A DNA stretch of 64,000 nucleotides from Teredinibacter purpureus (GCF_014217335.1 NZ_CP060092.1:1629501-1693500), one strand, 5' to 3'. Shown: positions 8,527 to 18,117, numbered from the stretch's first letter. Program-made: numbers and translations. Notes: generated by a model not told the origin, from the sequence alone.

Positions 8527-8905
8527 ATGGTGAGCAGCTAAAAAAGTGGGCGAAAAGACTGTTCGTAATCGGATAAATCAGATAGATTAGGTGACAAGCG
8601 CTTAGCGAAGGACATTGTTCTAACGATAGGCGTCTGTATACCTGCTGAAGCTTTGTCAGCAGAACTCAAGGGCGAAAGCCCTTTTTTTCGTTCTCCCCCT
8701 CCTATTGTTTCTCGCGTTTTTGTAAGCGTCCCTCATTGTATTTAGCGGCCACCCGCACCTTGTATTGGCTGTGGCGTAGGGTATCGCTAGCGTTATAGTT
8801 TTTATATATCGATAATATAACTTTGATTGATTTAATGTATTGGTGTTTGTTTATTACTATTACCTCGTCAACATCAATTGTCTAAATTAATCGGGAGATA
8901 CCACT
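8527..8905 (+). other. Intergenic region between the GH9 gene and ahpC
   Basis: Contains the terminator of the GH9 gene (8642-8688) and an AT-rich stretch 8793-8850 that should hold the ahpC promoter. No convincing open reading frame was found. Confidence 0.5.
8642..8688 (+). terminator. Rho-independent terminator after the GH9 gene
   Basis: Stem AAGGGC/GCCCTT with a GAAA tetraloop (8668-8683) is followed by a run of T (8684-8688 beyond the stem). A second hairpin CTGCTGA/TCAGCAG (8642-8662) precedes it directly. Confidence 0.82.
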
Positions 8906-9475
8906 ATGACAACGTCATTAATCAACACGACCATTAAGCCATTTACGGCAACCGCTTATCACAAGGGTGAATTTGTGCCCGTCAGCAGCGATGACCTTGC
9001 CGGTAAATGGTCCGTTGTAATGTTTTACCCAGCAGACTTTACGTTCGTCTGCCCAACGGAATTGGGTGACATGGCCGATTACTATGCGCAATTACAGGAG
9101 ATGGGTGTAGAGGTTTATTCGGTGTCTACAGACACCCATTTTACCCACAAAGCGTGGCATGACTCATCAGACACCATCAGCAAAATTGATTTCCCCATGA
9201 TTGGAGATCCAACCGGTGCTATTACCCGAAATTTCGGCGTCATGATAGAGGCCGATGGCTTGGCCCTTCGAGGCACCTTTGTGATCAACCCTGAAGGGGA
9301 GATAAAAGTCTCTGAAGTGCACGATTTGGGTATCGGTCGTTCTGCTAAAGAGCTCGTACGAAAAATTCAGGCTGCGCAATACGTTGCCGAGCACGATGGC
9401 GAAGTGTGCCCAGCCGCTTGGCAGCCGGGCGAAGAAACGCTCGCACCCTCCTTGGATTTGGTCGGCAAAATTTAA
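8906..9475 (+). CDS. ahpC: Alkyl hydroperoxide reductase peroxiredoxin AhpC
   Basis: Typical 2-Cys peroxiredoxin that reduces H2O2, organic peroxides and peroxynitrite and is recycled by AhpF. 189 aa, close to E. coli AhpC (187). The peroxidatic Cys is in [13 protein letters not shown] (C49) and the resolving Cys in GEVCPAAW (C168); the GG(L)/YF-type helix region and Arg of the active site are in the expected places. Ribosome site GGGAG about 9 bases before ATG 8906. ahpF follows 147 bases later on the same strand, the usual pair. OxyR control is likely from the family but I could not define a convincing OxyR site upstream. Confidence 0.97.
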   Translation: MTTSLINTTIKPFTATAYHKGEFVPVSSDDLAGKWSVVMFYPADFTFVCPTELGDMADYYAQLQEMGVEVYSVSTDTHFTHKAWHDSSDTISKIDFPMIGDPTGAITRNFGVMIEADGLALRGTFVINPEGEIKVSEVHDLGIGRSAKELVRKIQAAQYVAEHDGEVCPAAWQPGEETLAPSLDLVGKI

Positions 9476-9522
9476 CGGCCGTACTGTAAGGCCCACTTTA
9501 TCGCTAGCGGTGAGGTGGGACT

Positions 9523-9551
9523 CTTAACTGAAGCATTCCTTAACTGAAGCA
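9523..9551 (+). repeat. Short direct repeat in the ahpC-ahpF gap
   Basis: CTTAACTGAAGCA occurs twice (9523-9535 and 9539-9551), 16 bases apart start to start, just after a weak hairpin (CCCAC/GTGGG, about 9492-9519). It could be slippage, or a protein or RNA-processing site that separates ahpC and ahpF expression. Confidence 0.6.
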
Positions 9552-9622
9552 ACCCTTAGCTAACGCAGCCCTGTTTTGGTTACAACCGTATTAAATGTTC
9601 GCGATATTTTGGAGGTGTTCTT

Positions 9623-11242
9623 ATGCTAGACCCACATGTGAAAACTCAACTTAAACATTACCTCGCCAATCTTCAAACACCTGTGGAATTAGTCAAATTT
9701 GTTGATGACAGCCCAAAGGGTAAAGAGCTCAATAGTTTAGTTGAGCAGATAGCGGCGCTATCGGAAAACGTGAGCATTAGTCCGCAAAGCGCCGCTGGCG
9801 AACGCGTGCCGTCAATGTTAATACGCTCGGCAAAAACCGGTAGTGAAATTCGTTTTGCTGGCGTACCCATGGGGCACGAGTTTACGTCCTTGGTATTGGC
9901 GCTACTGCACAGTGGCAGCCATCCCATAAAACTGGATGAGGACGTTATCGAACAGGTACGTGGCCTCAAAGGCGAGTACCGCTTTGAGACGTTTATTTCA
10001 CTCTCCTGTCAAAATTGTCCGGATGTTGTGCAAGTGATTAATATGATGGCGGCGATCAACCCCAGTATTACCAGTGTGATGATCGATGGCGCGGTATACA
10101 CGGAAGAAGCCGAAACACGAAATGTTATGGCGGTTCCCACGGTATTTCTAAATGGCGAAAACTTTTCTCAAGGACGTATTACCCTCTCGACAATATTGCA
10201 GCGCCTCGATAATCAATCGGGTGACCGTGACAGGGAAAAAATTAACCGTAAAGAGCCCTTTGACGTACTCGTGGTTGGCGGTGGCCCAGCAGGTGCCTCT
10301 GCAGCCATTTATGCTGCCCGAAAGGGGGTTCGTACCGGCATAGTGGCAGACAAATTCGGCGGCCAATTATTGGATACGGTGGCCATTGAAAATTTTATTT
10401 CGGTGAAGGCAACAGATGGGCCGAAGCTAGTGGCTAGCCTCGAAGAGCATGTGCGAGAGTATGATGTGGATATTATGGCGGGCCAGCGTGTGGCGCGAAT
10501 AATTGAGGCGCGTGAAAAGTATGAATATACCGTAATTGAATTGGAAAATGGTGCACGTTTAAGTTCTCGATCCGTAATAGTGGCAACGGGTGCTCGATGG
10601 CGAGAAATGAATGTACCAGGAGAGCAAGATTACCGTGGCAAAGGCGTTGCGTACTGCCCTCATTGTGACGGTCCTTTGTTTAAAGGAAAGTCGGTAGCCG
10701 TTATTGGGGGCGGCAATTCGGGTATTGAAGCAGCGATTGATCTTGCGGGTATCGTTGAGCACGTCACAGTATTAGAGTTTGATACGGAATTGCGTGCAGA
10801 CGAGGTCTTGCAACGTAAAGCGCAATCTATGGGCAATATCACCATAATTCTTCAAGCCCAAACCCAAAAAGTAGTAGGTGACGGCGCGCGTGTTCAGGGT
10901 TTAGAGTATCTCGATAGAGCGACGGGTGAAACGCAGTCACTTAAGGTAGCCGGTATTTTCGTGCAAATTGGTTTAGTGCCCAATACTGAGTTTTTAAACG
11001 ATGTGGTTGAAATGACGTCTCGCGGTGAAGTGGTCGTTGGCGCTCGAGGAGAAAGCTCTGTGCCGGGTATATTTGCTGCGGGTGACGTAACCAACAGTCC
11101 GTTTAAGCAAATAATTATTGCGATGGGCAGTGGTGCTACCGCGTCGTTGGGCGCGTTTGACTATTTAATTCGAACGCCTCTGCCGCCGGTAACCGTTTCT
11201 GCGCTTCGGCAAGAAAAGCCATTACACGTTGAAATCGCGTAA
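9623..11242 (+). CDS. ahpF: Alkyl hydroperoxide reductase flavoprotein AhpF
   Basis: NADH-dependent disulfide reductase that regenerates AhpC. 539 aa, slightly longer than E. coli AhpF (521). Order of domains: N-terminal tandem thioredoxin-like fold with redox motif SLSCQNCPDV near residue 130, then a thioredoxin-reductase-like part with FAD-binding VVGGGPAGASAAIYAARKG near residue 215, the second redox pair YCPHCDGP near residue 345, the NAD-binding VIGGGNSGIEAAIDLAG, and the C-terminal FAD motif GIFAAGDVTNSPFKQI. Strong ribosome site GGAGGTG before ATG 9623. Its end is 23 bases from the end of the convergent response regulator. Confidence 0.97.
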   Translation: MLDPHVKTQLKHYLANLQTPVELVKFVDDSPKGKELNSLVEQIAALSENVSISPQSAAGERVPSMLIRSAKTGSEIRFAGVPMGHEFTSLVLALLHSGSHPIKLDEDVIEQVRGLKGEYRFETFISLSCQNCPDVVQVINMMAAINPSITSVMIDGAVYTEEAETRNVMAVPTVFLNGENFSQGRITLSTILQRLDNQSGDRDREKINRKEPFDVLVVGGGPAGASAAIYAARKGVRTGIVADKFGGQLLDTVAIENFISVKATDGPKLVASLEEHVREYDVDIMAGQRVARIIEAREKYEYTVIELENGARLSSRSVIVATGARWREMNVPGEQDYRGKGVAYCPHCDGPLFKGKSVAVIGGGNSGIEAAIDLAGIVEHVTVLEFDTELRADEVLQRKAQSMGNITIILQAQTQKVVGDGARVQGLEYLDRATGETQSLKVAGIFVQIGLVPNTEFLNDVVEMTSRGEVVVGARGESSVPGIFAAGDVTNSPFKQIIIAMGSGATASLGAFDYLIRTPLPPVTVSALRQEKPLHVEIA

Positions 11243-11265
11243 AAGAGGTTTTCATAAACACAGGT

Positions 11266-12654
11266 TTAAAATCCATTAAATTGAATACTTATTCGGTTGT
11301 TTTGCGCGGCAAACCTATTCCACACGTTGGCGGGCATCGTAAAATCTACCGGAGGGTATTCAATAAAAGGGCTGTCTAGCCCTGCGCTAGTGACGTTCAT
11401 ATCAATTGAGCCGTCACGTATGGGAGGCGCTTCCTGCTCGAAATTGAGATAGGCCATACTCACATAATTACTGGCTGAATATTCTAGGTTTAAATCTTGT
11501 GTAAAGGTGCAATCGCTTAACGGCGCGAACTCGTCTGCGAGTTGCCATTCCCCCGATGCGTTTGACTGCAAACAAAAGTTACCAAAGTGAACGGTGAGGT
11601 CAACGTTACCGGTAAAACCTGCACTGGCTAATTGATACATTAAACTACCAATTTTTAGCATTTGCGTTTCGTTCAACGGCATTTGGTTGTAGTGGAATTG
11701 CAGCTGACTATCAAGAGCCCAGCTGAGGGTCTCCAGCAATGCGGGGTTGTTTTCCTTTGGGATAGGCTCTGCCTTTTGGGGCCCGAAGCTTGTGGTAAAA
11801 TTGTCGAACGAGCGCAGTTGTTTTTGTTGTGTTAACAAAAGCTCATGATAGTTAGTACCCAGCACCCCAAGCGAACGCTTAGTATTAAATAGCTCATAAG
11901 CCAGTACGGCCAAACCCATGAATATGAGCAATAATAGTGAACTCGAAATAATGGACGATTTTTGGCGATCAGAATTTAATTCGTCGCTAATAACGGCTAA
12001 GGGGACATCGCCTAACTTTGCCTCATTCACCCCGTTTTTCTCGATATCATGGCTGAGCCTACGAATGATAAAGCGTGCGTTATCGGCCATTTGCTGACGA
12101 ACATCGGCGATATGTAGTTCGAATAGGCGAGCGACTTGCGTACGCATGTGTTCGAGTGAGGAGCTCTCGGGTTGAGGTTTGGCTGGGGCCGAATTGTGAG
12201 TAGTTGCATTTTTGAGGGGCGGTGCAGCCGTAGGTGGCCTCGTGTTTACCGTGGCCTGTTTTGGGCGTATTTCATTTTTCGGTTTTGGGGTGATTTTTAA
12301 GCTAGAGAGCACACGTTCCAGCCCGGCGGGTTTAATCACTTCTTTCGATAATATATCCAGTGCGCCAAGCGCGCGTGCTTGACCAACGTACACATCACCT
12401 TTTTGTGCGGTATACATAATGACGGGGATCATCGCCGTGGTAGGGTTGGCCTTTATAATCTTGAGAGCCTCAAAACCGTCCATGCCTTCCATATGATGGT
12501 CCATAAAAATAACGGCAGGGCTTCGGTAGCTTAAATAGGCCAAGGCCTCTTCGGCACTAAAACTGATGTCGACCGCTAAATCATAACGTGCGAGCATTTT
12601 CTTTAGCCGCAGTTGAGCGGTTTTTGAGTCGTCAACAATTAGCACACGTTGCAT
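11266..12654 (-). CDS. Response regulator with membrane anchor and unknown C-terminal domain
   Basis: 462 aa. The N-terminal CheY-like receiver is intact: acidic pair D8/D9 in VLIVDDSKTAQ, phosphoacceptor D52 in VIFMDHHMEG, and the switch Thr (IMYTAQ) and Lys (ILSKEV). A Pro/Thr/Ala-rich linker (about residues 128-165) and a helical stretch lead to one transmembrane helix near residues 238-255 (SSSLLLLIFMGLAVLAYELF). The remaining 200 residues have no DNA-binding or enzymatic motif I recognise and contain two Cys that may pair. With the receiver in the cytoplasm, the C-terminal domain should be periplasmic, an uncommon layout for a response regulator. It is divergent from the regB-like gene, 197 bases away. 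Confidence 0.75.
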   Translation of the reverse strand: MQRVLIVDDSKTAQLRLKKMLARYDLAVDISFSAEEALAYLSYRSPAVIFMDHHMEGMDGFEALKIIKANPTTAMIPVIMYTAQKGDVYVGQARALGALDILSKEVIKPAGLERVLSSLKITPKPKNEIRPKQATVNTRPPTAAPPLKNATTHNSAPAKPQPESSSLEHMRTQVARLFELHIADVRQQMADNARFIIRRLSHDIEKNGVNEAKLGDVPLAVISDELNSDRQKSSIISSSLLLLIFMGLAVLAYELFNTKRSLGVLGTNYHELLLTQQKQLRSFDNFTTSFGPQKAEPIPKENNPALLETLSWALDSQLQFHYNQMPLNETQMLKIGSLMYQLASAGFTGNVDLTVHFGNFCLQSNASGEWQLADEFAPLSDCTFTQDLNLEYSASNYVSMAYLNFEQEAPPIRDGSIDMNVTSAGLDSPFIEYPPVDFTMPANVWNRFAAQNNRISIQFNGF

Positions 12655-12851
12655 TATTAGCCTCTTTTATTATTAGTGTGTTGTGCGTAATTTAAACAAT
12701 CATAGTACCTGTTGGCTAGCCCCATGATTATAAAATCACACGATAATGCGGGGTTTGTAGCACTTTTGGGTGGTTTTCTCTCATCTGATAGCGTTTATAC
12801 TCTAGCCCTCGTAAGTATAGTGTTCCTTAAACATTCAGCAGGTAAACCTTC

Positions 12852-14150
12852 ATGATTCAGTGGGCCCAAGGCCAAACCAGTAACCGGCAATCGATATTGC
12901 TACGTATTCTCGGCTTGCGCGCAATTGCGTTAGCGGTCGCTTTTCTCGTGTTAGGTATTTTCCAGTTTGGTTTGGAGAGGCCGCTTAATTACACGCTGCT
13001 ATACACCATTGCACTGGCAGCGGTTGTCTATACCTTAGTAACGTTGTTGCGGTTGCGTAGCAAGGTCCCGGTGACAGACGCAGAATTATTTGCCCATTTA
13101 CTGATGGATGCATTGATATTACTCGTTATCGTGTTTTTTTCCGGGCGCGCTACTAATCCGTTTATTTATTATTTGTTAGTCTTGGTTGCGATTAGCGCTA
13201 CGATATTTAGCCGAAAGGTTAGTTGGGTATTTGCAGGTTTTGCCATAATCGCTTACACCGGATTGCTGTACCTAGATCTTGAAGAGCATATACACCATCT
13301 ATTTAGCGATTTTCAGCTACACCTTATTGGCATGTGGGTGAACTTCGTTGGAAGTACCTTGTTAATGCATTTTTTCGTGTCAGTACTCGCCATGGCTTTA
13401 CGAGATAGAGAAGGTCTTTTGGCTCAAGCGCGAGAAGAAACGTTAAAGAACGAACAATTGGTGGCCATAGGAACGTTAGCCGCTTCTACGGTTCATGCGT
13501 TGGGCACGCCCTTATCCACCATGGCAGTTATGTTAGGTGAGATGAAAAGCGATGCTCAAAACGATGCAGAAGATTTTGACGTATTAATGTCGCAAATCGA
13601 TCGCTGCAAGCAAACTATGAGTAAGCTATCGGTTATAGCATCGAGCAAAGAGTCTGCGTCGGCACCGGCGCCCGTGAGCGATGTCATTCATCATTTAGAT
13701 GAGCACTATTTGTTACTCAACCCGAAAACAATGCCGGTTTACCATGTGGAAGAAAACGTATCGCAGCGGCTTGTCAGTGATAGCTTATTGTTTGTGTATG
13801 CCATTATTAATCTAATTGACAATGCTATTCGGGCGTCCAAAGAGAGCGTTGATGTATCGGTAGCCGAAGTGGACCAATACCTACAATTTAAAATAGAAGA
13901 CGATGGTGAAGGGTTACCCCCTGATATGGTTGAAAACTTTGGCAAACCGAATCTCGCGCGCAAAAACGGTGGGCTAGGTATTGGTATCTTTTTAGCCAAT
14001 ACAACGATTGAAAAAATGAACGGGAAAATAGTGTTATACAACCCCACAGATTCACGCTCGCAACGAACCACGTTAATTGTAGAGATACCTATAGTTGTTG
14101 CGGGCGTTAGCGATAATGCCCGCGACGTAGATGGCGGTGATTATGAATGA
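12852..14150 (+). CDS. RegB/PrrB/ActS-like sensor histidine kinase
   Basis: Inner-membrane sensor kinase of the redox-responsive RegB family, 432 aa. Five or six hydrophobic segments occupy residues about 20-190. The H-box is GTLAASTVHALGTPLSTM, with phosphoacceptor H215 and the GTPL stretch that marks RegB-type kinases. The ATPase part keeps the N-box (YAIINLIDNAIRAS) and G-boxes (EDDGEGLPPDM, NGGLGIGIFLANTTIEKMNG). Its end overlaps the start of the downstream response regulator by 8 bases from the preferred start, so the two are co-translated. Known relatives sense quinone or redox state; whether this one does cannot be read. Confidence 0.88.
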   Translation: MIQWAQGQTSNRQSILLRILGLRAIALAVAFLVLGIFQFGLERPLNYTLLYTIALAAVVYTLVTLLRLRSKVPVTDAELFAHLLMDALILLVIVFFSGRATNPFIYYLLVLVAISATIFSRKVSWVFAGFAIIAYTGLLYLDLEEHIHHLFSDFQLHLIGMWVNFVGSTLLMHFFVSVLAMALRDREGLLAQAREETLKNEQLVAIGTLAASTVHALGTPLSTMAVMLGEMKSDAQNDAEDFDVLMSQIDRCKQTMSKLSVIASSKESASAPAPVSDVIHHLDEHYLLLNPKTMPVYHVEENVSQRLVSDSLLFVYAIINLIDNAIRASKESVDVSVAEVDQYLQFKIEDDGEGLPPDMVENFGKPNLARKNGGLGIGIFLANTTIEKMNGKIVLYNPTDSRSQRTTLIVEIPIVVAGVSDNARDVDGGDYE

Positions 14151-14721
14151 TATAAATGGCGGCGGGCCTTCTTTTAAAGAAACAACCATAAATCGGTTTT
14201 TCTATATTGAAGATGACGAAGTGCTCGCACGTGTGACCATACGCGCTCTAACGAAGCGTGGTTTTATTGTTGAGCATTTCGACAGTATTACAGCAGCGGC
14301 AAGTTGTCACCATTTGGGCGAATTTAGTCAAGCATTGTTAGATTTAAAGTTGGGTGATGGAACGTCGCTTCCTTTAATAGAAAAACTGTTAAATGCCAAT
14401 CCCCATATTAAAATTTTATTACTAACCGGTTATGCCAGTATTGCAACGGCTGTTCAAGCCGTAAAAATGGGCGCAACCAATTATCTCGCTAAGCCGGCAA
14501 CCGTTGACGAAATACTGCGGGCGTTTGAAGGGGATGATGTAGATAACTCGCCAGAAGAAACACAAGGGAATGATGAAATGTCTCTGAGGCGTCGCGAGTG
14601 GGAGACCATTCAAACGGCGCTCGTTGCGAACAATGGTAATATTTCGGCTACTGCCCGCCAGCTTAAAATGCATCGTCGCACGCTACAGCGAAAATTACAG
14701 AAGCGACCTGTGAGTGAGTAA
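14143..14721 (+). CDS. RegA/PrrA/ActR-like response regulator
   Basis: 192 aa from ATG 14143 (a further ATG at 14131 is in frame). Receiver domain with acidic residues in FFYIEDDEVLARV, phosphoacceptor D67 in ALLDLKLGDG, Thr in LLLTGYASIATAV and Lys in YLAKPA. The C-terminal 45 residues are a Fis-type helix-turn-helix (NNGNISATARQLKMHRRTLQRKLQKRP), the arrangement specific to RegA-like regulators. Partner of the overlapping kinase gene. In relatives this pair controls respiration and energy metabolism according to redox state. Confidence 0.9.
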   Translation: MNDINGGGPSFKETTINRFFYIEDDEVLARVTIRALTKRGFIVEHFDSITAAASCHHLGEFSQALLDLKLGDGTSLPLIEKLLNANPHIKILLLTGYASIATAVQAVKMGATNYLAKPATVDEILRAFEGDDVDNSPEETQGNDEMSLRRREWETIQTALVANNGNISATARQLKMHRRTLQRKLQKRPVSE

Positions 14722-14796
14722 CGTTACATTGCGCATAATGCTCTCACCTTTCAGCGTGTAGACTAGCCTCCCTTTTTACAATCACATGGGTGTCCT

Positions 14797-16119
14797 ATGA
14801 AAGCCAAATTTACCGAAGGCTCAATCTTTCGGCATGTGAGCGTGATGACCTTTGCGTCGAGTATCGGCCTTATGTCACTTTTCCTAGTGGACTTGGTCGA
14901 TATGTATTGGTTGAGTTTGTTAGGCGTTATTGAGCTGGCTGCGGCTATCGGTTATGCCGGCTCTATTCTCTTTTTTACACTGTCATTATCGATAGGCCTA
15001 TCGATTGGTTGTGGCGCACTTGTGTCTCAGTCTGCTGGGCGCGGCGATAAAATCGCTACGAGCCAATTGGTGGGTAATATTTTCGCCCTTATTTTTGCGG
15101 TTACACTTCCAGTGTGTTTGCTGGTACTGGTATTGGTGCCAACGTTACTACGCTGGTTGGGTGCCGAAGGCCCCGCGTTTGAATTTGCGCGCGCCTATCT
15201 ATTAATAATATTGCCGAGCTTGCCGTTAATGGGGGTGGCCATGGCGGCCGGGGGTGTTATGCGAGCGTTAGGGCATGCAAAGGAGGCAATGGTTTTAACC
15301 TTAATGGGTGGTTTGGTCAACGCCGTGCTCGATCCCTTGTTTATTTTTGGCTTTGGTTGGGGGATTGAAGGCGCTGCTGCTGCAACGGTAGTGGCGAGAA
15401 TTGCGATGGTCGTTTACGGTTTGTATCGTGTCGCCTTTGCCTACGATCTTATTCGTTGGCCTAGTGTGGTGTCCTTTGTGGCGGATGCGCGTAGCTTTTT
15501 GGCGACCGCAATACCGGCGGTTCTTACAAACTTGGCAACACCTATAGCCGTAGCCTATGTCACCGCAATCATGGCCTTATTTGGTGATAGCGCGGTGGCG
15601 GGCAATGCGATTATTAGTAAGTTACAGCCGTTAGCGTTTGCAGGGTTGTTTGCATTGTCGGGCTCAATAGGGCCAATAGCGGGGCAGAATTTTGGCGCGA
15701 ACAACAAGGCCCGAGTAATGGAAACTTTACGCGCGAGTATTCTCTTCACGTTGGCCTATAGCATTGTTGCTTGCGGTTTATTGTTTATGTTTACCGATAC
15801 CTTAATCGCTATATTTAAAGCGAAAGAGGATGCCGCTCAACTCATTAAATGGTTTTGTTATGGTTTAAGTAGTATGTTCTTTTTTAGTGGTATTACCTTT
15901 GTGACCAACGCACTATTTAACAATTTACGCTTGGCCCATTGGGCAACTATTTTTAATTTTGCGAAAGCAACGGTGTTTACAATACCGTTTGTTTTGGTGG
16001 GCGCAGATCTTGGGGGCCCCGTGGGCATTTTGGTCGGCTTATATTGTGGTGCGGTGTTAGTTGCCGTGGCAGGATGGGGTATGGCGTGGCACAAAATTAG
16101 AAGGTTACCGATAGCTTAA
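14797..16119 (+). CDS. MATE-family multidrug/sodium exporter
   Basis: 440-aa integral membrane protein with about 12 hydrophobic helices in two related halves, the size and pattern of MATE exporters, which expel cationic drugs or metabolites using Na+ or H+ gradients. Family-like segments are the opening SIFRHVSVMTFASSIGLMSLFLVDLVDMYWLS, GCGALVSQSAGRGDK after TM2, and GPIAGQNFGANNKARVMETLRAS in the second half. It follows the regA-like gene by 75 bases on the same strand but with its own spacing, and is convergent with the arsenic operon. Substrate unknown. Confidence 0.9.
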   Translation: MKAKFTEGSIFRHVSVMTFASSIGLMSLFLVDLVDMYWLSLLGVIELAAAIGYAGSILFFTLSLSIGLSIGCGALVSQSAGRGDKIATSQLVGNIFALIFAVTLPVCLLVLVLVPTLLRWLGAEGPAFEFARAYLLIILPSLPLMGVAMAAGGVMRALGHAKEAMVLTLMGGLVNAVLDPLFIFGFGWGIEGAAAATVVARIAMVVYGLYRVAFAYDLIRWPSVVSFVADARSFLATAIPAVLTNLATPIAVAYVTAIMALFGDSAVAGNAIISKLQPLAFAGLFALSGSIGPIAGQNFGANNKARVMETLRASILFTLAYSIVACGLLFMFTDTLIAIFKAKEDAAQLIKWFCYGLSSMFFFSGITFVTNALFNNLRLAHWATIFNFAKATVFTIPFVLVGADLGGPVGILVGLYCGAVLVAVAGWGMAWHKIRRLPIA

Positions 16120-16126
16120 TATCGTG

Positions 16127-16170
16127 CGCGCCGGTTATAGAGGTCAATATACCGCACTATAACTGGCGCG
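16127..16170. terminator. Hairpin between convergent MATE and acr3 genes
   Basis: Arms 16127-16140 (CGCGCCGGTTATAG) and 16157-16170 (CTATAACTGGCGCG) pair over 14 bases with one G-T type mismatch around a 16-base loop. It lies in the only gap between two convergent genes and probably ends transcription from both sides, though it lacks a clear T run. Confidence 0.6.
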
Positions 16171-16212
16171 AAAGTAGCTTAATTACAACGTAGCCTTAAC
16201 GGTAATGTCGTT

Positions 16213-17235
16213 TTAATGGTTCGGAAACCAATGGCGCGTGCGATTCGCAAACGCGACCAGCGACAACATAACCGGTACTTCTACGAGTACGCCAACAACC
16301 GTTGCTAGGGCTGCTCCCGATTGTAAACCAAACACCGAAATGGCTACCGCTACCGCTAATTCAAAAAAGTTTGACGTTCCTATCATGCATGCGGGTGCAG
16401 CAATATTATGTGGTAATTTTAAGACTTTCGCGCCCGCATACGCTAGCGCAAATATTCCATAGGTTTGAATAAGCAAGGGAATAGCGATTAAGCCTATGGC
16501 GAGTGGCTTTTGTAAAATCACCTCGGCCTGAAAACCAAACAGTAGTACCACTGTCGCGAGCAAACCAATAATCGACCACGGTTTAAGCGCGCCTACAAAA
16601 GCGTCAACTTCGCGGTGGTCAGATGATTTATCCAATAGTTTTCGGGTGAAATATCCAGCAACTAAAGGGAGCAATACGTACAACCCAACGGAAAACAGTA
16701 GCGTTTGCCACGGCACCTGAATATCGGAGAGCCCTAAAAGAAACGCGGTGATGGGTGCAAACGCGAAAATCATAATAATATCGTTTACGGATACTTGTAC
16801 AAGCGTGTAGTTGGCATCACCTTTTGTGAGTTGGCTCCACACAAATACCATTGCGGTGCAGGGCGCTACGCCCAATAAAATCATCCCGGCAATATATTCG
16901 TTAGCGGTTTGAGGGTCGACCAAACCTGCAAAAAATACCCGGAAAAACAACCAGCCCAAGGCCGCCATCGTAAAGGGCTTAATCAGCCAATTTATTACTA
17001 AAGTTAGGGCAAGACCTTTCGGTTTTTTACCGATATCTTTAATGGACGAGAAATCGACTTGCACCATCATGGGGTAAATCATTACCCATATAAAAACCGC
17101 GACGGGTAAGTTGACGTGCGCGACTTCCAAACGCGCAAAGAACTGAAAGACTTCAGGGAAGAGGTTGCCGGTTGCAACGCCGGCAATTATGCATAGCCCG
17201 ACCCAGACACTCAAATAACGCTCAAAAATGCCCAT
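16213..17235 (-). CDS. acr3: Arsenite efflux permease Acr3
   Basis: Inner-membrane arsenite exporter of the ACR3/bile-acid-transporter superfamily, 340 aa with about ten hydrophobic helices. The conserved transport cysteine is in the segment [19 protein letters not shown], and the family motifs [17 protein letters not shown] and [20 protein letters not shown] are present. It is the last gene of arsR-arsC-acr3, starting three bases after the arsC stop. Its job is to remove the arsenite formed by ArsC. Confidence 0.94.
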   Translation of the reverse strand: MGIFERYLSVWVGLCIIAGVATGNLFPEVFQFFARLEVAHVNLPVAVFIWVMIYPMMVQVDFSSIKDIGKKPKGLALTLVINWLIKPFTMAALGWLFFRVFFAGLVDPQTANEYIAGMILLGVAPCTAMVFVWSQLTKGDANYTLVQVSVNDIIMIFAFAPITAFLLGLSDIQVPWQTLLFSVGLYVLLPLVAGYFTRKLLDKSSDHREVDAFVGALKPWSIIGLLATVVLLFGFQAEVILQKPLAIGLIAIPLLIQTYGIFALAYAGAKVLKLPHNIAAPACMIGTSNFFELAVAVAISVFGLQSGAALATVVGVLVEVPVMLSLVAFANRTRHWFPNH

Positions 17236-17238
17236 GGC

Positions 17239-17709
17239 TTAGTGCTCTCCAATGGCAATAAGTGCGTGTTCGAGTTGCGCCTTGTTCAGGTTCGCTAAAT
17301 CCAACTGCAATACTTTTTCTAACCGCGTTTCCAATGTTGCCATCACCCGATAAAAAGCGTCTCGAATATCGGCTTCACTGCCGTCAAGTTTGGAGGGATC
17401 GGGTAGCCCCCAGTGTATGACAATACCGTTGCCGAACCACACCGGGCACGTTTCTTTCGCTGCGCTATCGCACACGGTAAAGATAACATCGGGCGCAAAG
17501 CTCTCGTGTTCGTCCCACGATTGGCTTTTAAGATTGTGAGTCGCTAGTTTTTTTTCTGCCAAGTAGCGTAAGGAAAGTGGGTGCACTTCGCCTGCAGGTG
17601 CACTACCGGCGCTACGAGCTTCGAGTATGCCCTTTCCTAAATGGTTGGTGATAGCCTCACCCAGAATGCTGCGGCAGCGGTTGTGAGTACATACAAATAG
17701 AATTTTCAT
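17239..17709 (-). CDS. arsC: Arsenate reductase ArsC (low-molecular-weight phosphatase type)
   Basis: Cytoplasmic enzyme reducing arsenate to arsenite before export. 156 aa with the CX5R phosphatase-like loop at the N-terminus (FVCTHNRCRS, C7 nucleophile), the downstream redox cysteine in VCDSAAKETCPVW and the conserved HWGLPDPSKLDG loop carrying the general acid Asp. This is the thioredoxin/LMW-PTP class, not the glutaredoxin-dependent E. coli plasmid class. A C-terminal helical extension follows the core. It lies between arsR and acr3 in one operon. Confidence 0.93.
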   Translation of the reverse strand: MKILFVCTHNRCRSILGEAITNHLGKGILEARSAGSAPAGEVHPLSLRYLAEKKLATHNLKSQSWDEHESFAPDVIFTVCDSAAKETCPVWFGNGIVIHWGLPDPSKLDGSEADIRDAFYRVMATLETRLEKVLQLDLANLNKAQLEHALIAIGEH

Positions 17710-17745
17710 AAGCGTCCTTTTTAACGAGGTGTAGGCGAGTAGCGA

Positions 17746-18084
17746 TTATGGCTCGCAGCGTTGCGGTCTACCCTTCATTGCCGAAAGGCTTTGGGTGTAG
17801 GGGGTTAACGTGTCTAATTCGGTGTTATGGGTTTGTTGGATGATATTCACGGCCCAGCTTGGGAGGGTGGGGTTGAGCCTGTAATAGACCCACTGGCCTT
17901 GCTTGCGATCGATAAGTAGGCCCTCTCTGCGCAGCTGTGCCAAATGACGAGAAATTTTAGGTTGGCTAAGCCCCAGTGCCTCTACGAGCTCACATACACA
18001 CAATTCTTGTTCCTGAAAAACAAGCAAAGAGCAGATTAGACGGGTTTCATCGCCTAAGCACTTGAATAGCGTTTGTGGAGTCAT
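17746..18084 (-). CDS. arsR: Arsenic-responsive repressor ArsR
   Basis: Winged-helix repressor of 112 aa that should release DNA on binding As(III) or Sb(III). The metal site ELCVCELVEALGL (CVC in helix alpha-3) and the recognition helix SQPKISRHLAQLRREGLL are visible. I use ATG 18084; a GTG three codons upstream (18093) is also open. An inverted repeat that could be its operator lies 34 bases upstream. First gene of the operon arsR-arsC-acr3. Confidence 0.94.
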   Translation of the reverse strand: MTPQTLFKCLGDETRLICSLLVFQEQELCVCELVEALGLSQPKISRHLAQLRREGLLIDRKQGQWVYYRLNPTLPSWAVNIIQQTHNTELDTLTPYTQSLSAMKGRPQRCEP

Positions 18085-18117
18085 GGGGTTCACCGTGCCG
18101 GATAACGGGTAGAGATT

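Noticed and set aside
8792-8822. OxyR-like motif upstream of ahpC
   Set aside because: The AT-rich sequence has ATAG-like and ATCGAT elements, but the four-part ATAG/CTAT spacing of OxyR sites is not met, so it is not listed as a site.
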